Of a stretch of 5,892 nt of DNA, positions 1 to 5,892 are shown piece by piece; within the stretch, counting starts at the first letter, position 1; each line of letters opens with the position of its first letter. Position numbers and translations under genes: made by a program. Source of the DNA: Myxococcales bacterium (GTDB lineage: Bacteria; Myxococcota; Myxococcia; Myxococcales; Anaeromyxobacteraceae). Under the pieces are notes generated by a model. It saw nothing but the letters and a program-made list of their open reading frames with translations, did not search any database and had not been told where the DNA came from. The stretch is from NCBI GenBank assembly GCA_021784995.1, contig JAJYHA010000001.1:1-5892 (forward strand). The letters are read 5' to 3'.

Positions 1-1665
1 CCGGAGGTCCGCCTCCGGCGCTCCGAGGCGCTCCTCGACGCGAACCGCAACGCCCCGGCTGCGGCCGAGCTCGCGGAGCTGGCCTCGGCGCTGCCCGCCC
101 CCGGACCGGGTGAGCCGCTCTCCTGCCGGGTGGCCTTCGCGCTGGGGCGCGCCTACCGCAGGGAGCGCCGGCACGGCAAGGCGATCGAGGTCCTCCGGCC
201 GGTCGTGGAGCGGTGCGAGGAGGCGCCGCTGCGGGCCAGGGCCCTCTACCTCGCGGCCGGCGCGGCGTCGATCGTCGACCCGGCGCAGGGCCTGGCCTGG
301 TACCGGACGCTCGCCCGCGACTACCCGGCGAGCTCGCTCGCCGACGACGCGCTGTTCTACGCGGCCGACCTGCTGCAGCGCGCCGATCGGACCGACGAGG
401 CGCTGGCCACGCTGGCCGACCTGGCCGCGCGGTACCCCGGCGGCGACTTCCGCGCCGAGGCGCTCTTCCGCTCGGCCTGGATCCAGCGGCAGGCGGGCTC
501 CGTGGCGGGCGCGCTGGCCGCGCTGGAGCAGCTCGAGCGAGACTACGAGGCGTCGGACCCCTACGAGCACGCGCGCGCGGCCTACTGGCGGGCGCGGTAC
601 CGGATGGAGCGCGGGGAGGAGGGGGACGCGGCGGCGGCCGTCGCCGCCTGGAGCGCCCTGGCGGAGCGCCACCCGACCGACTACTACGGGCTCCTCGCGC
701 GGGCGCGGCTCGAGGAGGTGAAGCCAGGATCGGCGCCGGGGTGGCGGCGGCCGCCCGCGCCGCCGCGCGCGGCCGCGCTGCGGTACGAGGCGGGCGCGGT
801 GGCCGCGGACCCGCACTTCCGCGCCGGCCTGCTGCTCCACCGCATGGGGCTCGAGCGTGCCGCGGCCGAGGAGCTCTCCGCGGTGGACCGCGCATCCCTG
901 GAGCGTGGCGACGCCCTGCTGCTCGTCGCCGAGCTGCTCGATCGCGCCGGCGAGCGCGCGGCCTCGACGCGCCTCGTCCGCTCCGTCGGGCGTGGCGCGC
1001 TCCGGACGGCGCCGGAGGACGTGGCGGCGCTCCGCCTGTGGAGGGTGGCCTATCCTGCGGCGTTCCGGCGCGAGGTGGAGCGCTGGGCGCCGGGCTCCGG
1101 GGTGCCGCCGGAGCTGCTCCTGGCGCTCATGCGCGAGGAGAGCGGGCTCGATCCGGCCGTGATCTCCGCCGCCGGCGCCGTCGGCCTCACCCAGCTGATG
1201 CTCCCCACCGCGCAGGGCGTCGCGCGCCGGCTCCGGATGCGCAGGGTCGGCGCCTCGGATCTGACCCGGCCCGAGATCTCGATCCGCATCGGCGCCAGCT
1301 ACCTGGGAGGGCTCCTGCGGCGCTATCGGTCCGAGGCGCTGGCGCTGGCCGCCTACAACGCGGGCGACGTCCCGGTCCAGCGCTGGCTCCGCGCCCGCGG
1401 GGCGCTCCCGCTCGACGCCTTCGTGGAGGAGATCCCCATCCAGGAGACGCGCGGGTACGTGAAGCGCGTGCTGCGCTCCTACGCCGTGTATCGCTTCCTG
1501 TACGGGATGCCCGCGCCCCGGCCGCTCGGGATCCCCCGGGAGCTGCCCGCGCTCGGCGACGCGGCGCCGGCCGGGACTGGCCGGGACGGCGGCGCCGCGC
1601 GACACGGCCGTCCTCGACCCTCGCCGGGGCGCCGAACTGTTGGAGGAGCGCCGGGTCGGGGCTAG
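1..1665 (+). CDS. Soluble lytic murein transglycosylase (Slt type), 5'-partial
   Basis: The enzyme cleaves the MurNAc-GlcNAc bond of peptidoglycan to leave 1,6-anhydro ends, in the periplasm or at the wall. The frame is open from base 1, so the start and any signal peptide lie upstream; the GTG at 130 is internal. Of 554 visible residues, about 44-240 are alanine-rich helical hairpins of TPR/Slt-superhelix type, including the family-like segments AYWRAR and HPTDYYGLLARARL. The SLT catalytic domain spans about 351-502. It shows MREESGLDP with the presumed catalytic Glu at residue 380 (codon 1138-1140), then GAVGLTQLMLPTA, AAYNAG near 450-455, and RGYVKRVLRSYAVYRFLYG. All core SLT motifs are present, so it should be active. 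Residues after about 525 are low-complexity with poor codon usage and may not be ancestral coding sequence. Family assignment is firm; the exact paralogue is not. Confidence 0.93.
   Translation, partial: PEVRLRRSEALLDANRNAPAAAELAELASALPAPGPGEPLSCRVAFALGRAYRRERRHGKAIEVLRPVVERCEEAPLRARALYLAAGAASIVDPAQGLAWYRTLARDYPASSLADDALFYAADLLQRADRTDEALATLADLAARYPGGDFRAEALFRSAWIQRQAGSVAGALAALEQLERDYEASDPYEHARAAYWRARYRMERGEEGDAAAAVAAWSALAERHPTDYYGLLARARLEEVKPGSAPGWRRPPAPPRAAALRYEAGAVAADPHFRAGLLLHRMGLERAAAEELSAVDRASLERGDALLLVAELLDRAGERAASTRLVRSVGRGALRTAPEDVAALRLWRVAYPAAFRREVERWAPGSGVPPELLLALMREESGLDPAVISAAGAVGLTQLMLPTAQGVARRLRMRRVGASDLTRPEISIRIGASYLGGLLRRYRSEALALAAYNAGDVPVQRWLRARGALPLDAFVEEIPIQETRGYVKRVLRSYAVYRFLYGMPAPRPLGIPRELPALGDAAPAGTGRDGGAARHGRPRPSPGRRTVGGAPGRG
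1560..1599 (+). repeat. 10-bp perfect inverted repeat in the 3' end of the transglycosylase gene
   Basis: Bases 1560-1569 (CGCGGCGCCG) are the exact reverse complement of 1590-1599 (CGGCGCCGCG), with a 20-base loop. The loop overlaps a tandem direct repeat, GGCCGGGAC at 1569-1577 and 1579-1587. The structure would make a strong RNA hairpin about 65 bases before the stop codon. It has no T-run after it, so it is not a standard intrinsic terminator. It could be chance in such GC-rich DNA, an mRNA-stabilising hairpin, or part of a 3' region that has become coding through loss of an earlier stop. Confidence 0.45.
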
Positions 1666-1668
1666 GAT
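1640..1668 (+). promoter_or_regulatory. Weak candidate sigma-70 promoter upstream of the HTH gene
   Basis: TTGGAG at 1640-1645 and TAGGAT at 1663-1668 are separated by 17 bases; the latter overlaps the transglycosylase TAG stop. Matches to TTGACA/TATAAT are 3/6 and 4/6. The predicted transcript start falls at or next to the GTG at 1675. The AGGA inside the -10-like box sits 7 bases before that GTG and could instead be a Shine-Dalgarno sequence serving readthrough from the upstream gene, so the reading is ambiguous. Confidence 0.3.
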
Positions 1669-1674
1669 CGCGAC

Positions 1675-2163
1675 GTGGCGGCGAGGGATCACGACGGCGA
1701 CCGGGAGCGCGACGGCCCGGAGGGCGGCGAGGCGAGCGCGCCGCGCGCGCCGAGGCCCATCCTCCTCTCCACGCCGCGGGTGACGCCCCCGGCGCGGCCG
1801 CCGCCGCCCAGGCCGATCCCGCTCGAGCGCGTGGCGCCCCCGCGCGCGCATGCGTCGGCGCGCGTCCCGGTGGCGCGGGGGGCCGACATCCTCGCGCGCG
1901 AGGCGGACGCCTGCACGGGCGACGTCCTGAAGCGCGCGCGCGAGGCGCGCGGCATCAGCCTGGACCAGGTGTGCGATCGGACCCGCATCTCGCGCCAGCG
2001 CCTGCTCAACCTCGAGGCCGACCGGTACGATCAGCTCCCGGCGCCCGTCTACCTCCGGGGCATGCTGATGGCGCTCGCCCGGGAGCTGCGGCTCGACGGG
2101 CAGCGGGTGGCGCGCAGCTACCTGGAGGCGGTCGCGGCGGCGGCCCGGGAGCGTGGGCGCTGA
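1675..2163 (+). CDS. RodZ-type helix-turn-helix domain protein without membrane anchor
   Basis: This 162-residue protein starts at GTG 1675, 9 bases after the transglycosylase stop. Residues 1-70 are rich in Pro, Arg and Ala and look disordered. Residues about 82-145 form a Cro/RodZ-like HTH domain: VLKRAREARGISLDQV, then TRISRQRLLNLEADRYDQLP, then APVYLRGMLMALARELRLD. The LP-x-PVYLRG pattern is typical of the N-terminal domain of RodZ (HTH_25-like), which in RodZ binds MreB on the cytoplasmic side. Unlike RodZ there is no transmembrane helix or periplasmic domain after it; the protein ends about 17 residues later. Third codon positions are almost all G/C from the GTG onward, supporting both the start and the disordered region as coding. 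It could be a DNA-binding regulator or a soluble cytoskeletal adaptor; the sequence does not decide. Confidence 0.82.
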   Translation: MAARDHDGDRERDGPEGGEASAPRAPRPILLSTPRVTPPARPPPPRPIPLERVAPPRAHASARVPVARGADILAREADACTGDVLKRAREARGISLDQVCDRTRISRQRLLNLEADRYDQLPAPVYLRGMLMALARELRLDGQRVARSYLEAVAAAARERGR

Positions 2164-2180
2164 CGCGCGCGGAGGGCGCG

Positions 2181-2210
2181 TTGACCGTCGCTCCGGCGCT
2201 GCACTAGCAT
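2181..2210 (+). promoter_or_regulatory. Candidate sigma-70 promoter for the 88-aa gene and rluD
   Basis: TTGACC (2181-2186, 5/6 to the -35 consensus) and TAGCAT (2205-2210, 4/6 to the -10 consensus) are 18 bases apart. They lie in the 56-base gap between the HTH gene and the ATG at 2220. The -10 box ends only 9 bases before the ATG, so transcription would begin within a few bases of the start codon, giving a leaderless or near-leaderless mRNA. No purine-rich Shine-Dalgarno sequence is visible in those 9 bases (CCGGGCGAC). Confidence 0.55.
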
Positions 2211-2219
2211 CCGGGCGAC

Positions 2220-2486
2220 ATGGCGCTCATCGACAACCCCGAGCAGGCGAACCGGCTCGCCAGGGCCATCTGCTCGGACCTGTCGCTGTACAACGACCGG
2301 AAGATCGTCCGCGGGATCGAGGAGGACAACTTCTTCGAGGCGCTGCGGGCCGAGCTCGAGGAGGGGCGGCAACATTACCGCTCCCGGGTCGCGCCCGAGC
2401 TCTACGAGCGCACCAACTTCTTCGATCGCGCCATCGTCGACGTCATCCTCCGCTCCAAGCGGCACGTGAAGTCGAAGATCTGGTGA
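2220..2486 (+). CDS. Conserved-looking uncharacterised protein, 88 aa
   Basis: I cannot assign a function. The product is a small, soluble, strongly charged, probably all-helical protein. It begins MALIDNPEQANRLARAICSD, has the central acidic stretch GIEEDNFFEALRAELEEGR at about residues 32-50, then RVAPELYERTNFFDRAIVDV, and a basic C-terminal end (KRHVKSKIW). It has one Cys (residue 19), no signal peptide and no membrane segment. Codon third positions are almost all G/C, so it is clearly coding. From memory, similar small proteins with an N-terminal NPEQA.RLARAI pattern occur in other deltaproteobacteria, but I cannot verify this here. It is followed after 10 bases by the rluD gene, whose ribosome-binding site overlaps its TGA, so the two are probably cotranscribed and translationally coupled. 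A ribosome- or RNA-linked role is only a guess from that neighbour. Confidence 0.85.
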   Translation: MALIDNPEQANRLARAICSDLSLYNDRKIVRGIEEDNFFEALRAELEEGRQHYRSRVAPELYERTNFFDRAIVDVILRSKRHVKSKIW

Positions 2487-2488
2487 GG
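2485..2488 (+). promoter_or_regulatory. Ribosome-binding site of rluD overlapping the upstream stop
   Basis: GAGG at 2485-2488 uses the last two bases of the TGA stop of the 88-aa gene and lies 8 bases before the ATG at 2497. This supports the 2497 start and suggests translational coupling. Confidence 0.55.
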
Positions 2489-2496
2489 CGCGCGGG

Positions 2497-3447
2497 ATGG
2501 AGACCCGCCGCCTGATCGCCCCGGTGGAGCTCGCAGGGCTCCGGCTCGACGTCGCGCTGACCCGGCTGGCGCCCGACCTCTCGCGCTCCCGCGTCCGGCA
2601 GCTGCTCGACGGAGGGCGGGTGCAGGTCGAAGGCCGCGCCGTCAAGCCCGCGGCGCGGCTCCGGGGCGGCGAGCGGATCGAGCTCGCGGTGCCCGCCCCC
2701 GAGCCGGTGGGCCTCGTGGCGCAGGACCTGCCGCTGGCGGTCCTGTTCGAGGACCACGACCTCCTCGTCCTCGACAAGGCCGCCGGGATGGTGGTCCACC
2801 CGGCCCGCGGCACCCCGCACTCGACCGTCGTGAACGCGCTGCTCCACCGCATGGGCGCGGCGGCCGGCCAGGCCGCGCCGCGGCTGGGCCTCGTGCACCG
2901 GCTCGACCGGGAGACGTCGGGGTGCCTGGTGGTGGCGAAGAGCGCCGCGGCGCTGGCCGCGCTCCAGGCCTCGTTCAAGGCGCGGCGGGTGGAGAAGACC
3001 TACCTCGCGCTCTGCCACGGCCGGCCCGCGGCGGAGGGCAGGCTGGACACTCCGTACGGGCGCCACCCGCGCGATCGCAAGCGCTTCACGGCCCGGGGCG
3101 CCGGCGCGCGGCGCGCCGTGACCGCCTGGCGGATCGAGGAGGGGTACGGCGGGGCCTCCCTGCTCGAGGTCAGGCTGCACACGGGTCGGACGCACCAGAT
3201 CCGGGTCCACCTCTCGGAGCAGGGCCACCCGCTGCTGGGCGACGCGGTCTACGGCGGCACGCGCCGCGAGGCCCGGCTTCCCCCCGGGCACCCGGTGCGG
3301 CGGGCGGCGGCCGCGCTGGGGCGCCAGGCGCTGCACGCGTGGCGGCTCGCCTTCCCGCACCCGGCGACGGGGCGGCCCATCTCCTTCGAGGCGCCCCTGC
3401 CGCAGGACCTGGAGGCGGCCCTCCGCATCCTGCGCGGCGCGGCCTGA
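2497..3447 (+). CDS. rluD: 23S rRNA pseudouridine synthase, RluD type (RluA family)
   Basis: The enzyme isomerises uridine to pseudouridine in RNA. RluD proper modifies helix 69 of 23S rRNA (positions 1911, 1915, 1917 in E. coli numbering) during late 50S assembly. The 316-residue product is close to the usual length. An S4 RNA-binding domain covers about residues 15-65 (RLDVALTRL, SRSRVRQLLDGGRVQV). The catalytic domain follows: AVLFEDHDLLVLDKAAGMVVHP, then GLVHRLDRETSGCLVVAK with catalytic Asp137 (codon 2905-2907), the Tyr-bearing EKTYLAL, GRHPRDRKRF, and the signature HTGRTHQIRVHL at 228-239. The S4 domain plus the GRHPRDRKR segment favour RluD over RluA, which lacks S4; another S4-bearing paralogue such as RluC is possible. 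It sits second in a two-gene unit with the 88-aa gene and converges on the methyltransferase gene 28 bases downstream. Confidence 0.93.
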   Translation: METRRLIAPVELAGLRLDVALTRLAPDLSRSRVRQLLDGGRVQVEGRAVKPAARLRGGERIELAVPAPEPVGLVAQDLPLAVLFEDHDLLVLDKAAGMVVHPARGTPHSTVVNALLHRMGAAAGQAAPRLGLVHRLDRETSGCLVVAKSAAALAALQASFKARRVEKTYLALCHGRPAAEGRLDTPYGRHPRDRKRFTARGAGARRAVTAWRIEEGYGGASLLEVRLHTGRTHQIRVHLSEQGHPLLGDAVYGGTRREARLPPGHPVRRAAAALGRQALHAWRLAFPHPATGRPISFEAPLPQDLEAALRILRGAA

Positions 3448-3450
3448 TCC

Positions 3451-3475
3451 GGGCGGCCGGCGGCGCGCGGCGCCC
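3451..3475. terminator. Possible bidirectional hairpin between convergent genes
   Basis: The 28-base gap between the rluD stop and the methyltransferase stop can fold as an 8-bp all-G/C stem with one bulged G. GGGC (3451-3454) and GCCG (3456-3459) pair with CGGC (3468-3471) and GCCC (3472-3475) around an 8-base loop. Position between two converging stops fits a shared terminator, but there is no T-run on either side and such stems arise readily in this composition. Confidence 0.3.
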
Positions 3476-4057
<582 letters not shown>

Positions 4058-4219
4058 CCTCAGGCCCCCGGCCGTGGGGCGAGGGGCCCGGGCCACCGGG
4101 CCGGCTCGGCTCCGTGCGCGCTGGGCGGGTGAGTGGTCACGCCGGCGTTCGGGATAACGCGTCGTGCGGCCGCTGGCGATCTTTCTTTCTGTGCGCCGCC
4201 CATGTATGAGAGGGCCGAG
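4058..4219. promoter_or_regulatory. Divergent intergenic region between the methyltransferase gene and speA
   Basis: This 162-base gap must hold promoters for both flanking genes, but I see no clear -35/-10 pair on either strand. The most distinct part is a pyrimidine run at 4180-4190 (TCTTTCTTTCT) within locally AT-richer DNA just before speA. A short dyad GTGA-N4-TCAC lies at 4129-4140. If the methyltransferase starts at the GTG at 4096 instead, the gap is 123 bases. Confidence 0.35.
4210..4213 (+). promoter_or_regulatory. Ribosome-binding site deciding the speA start
   Basis: GAGG at 4210-4213, inside GAGAGGG, is 6 bases before the ATG at 4220. The other in-frame ATG at 4202 has only pyrimidine-rich and GC sequence before it, so 4220 is the better start. 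Confidence 0.55.

Positions 4220-5892
<1,673 letters not shown>

Noticed and set aside
130..132. GTG at 130 as the start of the transglycosylase.
   Set aside because: The frame is open back to base 1 with good codon usage and helical sequence, and the Slt family has further N-terminal helices and a signal peptide. The true start is upstream of the window.
213..2207. A 664-codon plus-strand frame spanning the transglycosylase and HTH genes.
   Set aside because: It is out of frame with two well-supported domain-bearing proteins, and its product is a Gly/Ala/Arg/Pro-rich low-complexity shadow.
4129..4140. GTGA-N4-TCAC dyad as a CRP/FNR-type operator upstream of speA.
   Set aside because: The arms are only 4 bp and the spacer is 4 rather than 6 bases; no extended symmetry is present, so chance is the better explanation.
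4171..4194. CTGGCGATC...TGTGC as a sigma-54 -24/-12 promoter for speA.
   Set aside because: The GG and GC elements are not separated by the required 10 bases, and no activator site is seen.
4205..4210. TATGAG as a -10 box giving a leaderless speA transcript, as at 2220.
   Set aside because: The distance to the ATG at 4220 fits, but no acceptable -35 box lies 16-18 bases upstream (TTTCTT only), and a good Shine-Dalgarno sequence is present instead.

Overview
The window is very G+C-rich (well above 70% by eye). Its real genes show near-exclusive G/C third codon positions. Gene content and style (long Slt-type transglycosylase, RodZ-type HTH protein, RluD, biosynthetic arginine decarboxylase) suggest a chromosomal segment from a high-GC myxobacterium or deltaproteobacterium, with Anaeromyxobacter as the best guess. 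That assignment is inference from composition and remembered protein style; no rRNA or other marker is present.

Layout. (1) 1-1665, plus strand: the 3' part of a gene for a soluble lytic murein transglycosylase, with helical TPR-like repeats followed by a complete SLT catalytic domain; its start lies upstream of the window. (2) 1675-2163, plus: a 162-residue protein with a proline/arginine-rich N-terminal half and a RodZ-type helix-turn-helix domain, but no membrane segment. (3) 2220-2486, plus: an 88-residue uncharacterised acidic/basic helical protein. (4) 2497-3447, plus: a 23S rRNA pseudouridine synthase of the RluD type, 10 bases behind gene 3 and probably cotranscribed with it. (5) 3476-4057, minus, convergent with gene 4: a class I SAM-dependent methyltransferase. 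(6) 4220 to the window end, plus, divergent from gene 5: biosynthetic arginine decarboxylase SpeA, missing only its C-terminal end.

How the genes relate. The first two touch on cell-wall remodelling and possibly cell shape, genes 3-4 form a small translation/ribosome-linked unit, and the last two are a stand-alone methyltransferase and the entry enzyme of polyamine synthesis. This is mostly ordinary core chromosome. I see no mobile element, CRISPR array, tRNA or rRNA, and no convincing new multi-gene system.

The less ordinary signals are regulatory or architectural. A good sigma-70-like promoter lies so close to the 2220 start codon that the mRNA should be leaderless or nearly so, and a weaker version of the same layout precedes the 1675 start. 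The transglycosylase has a C-terminal tail whose codon usage collapses around a 10-bp perfect inverted repeat. The RodZ-type HTH domain sits on a protein without a membrane anchor.
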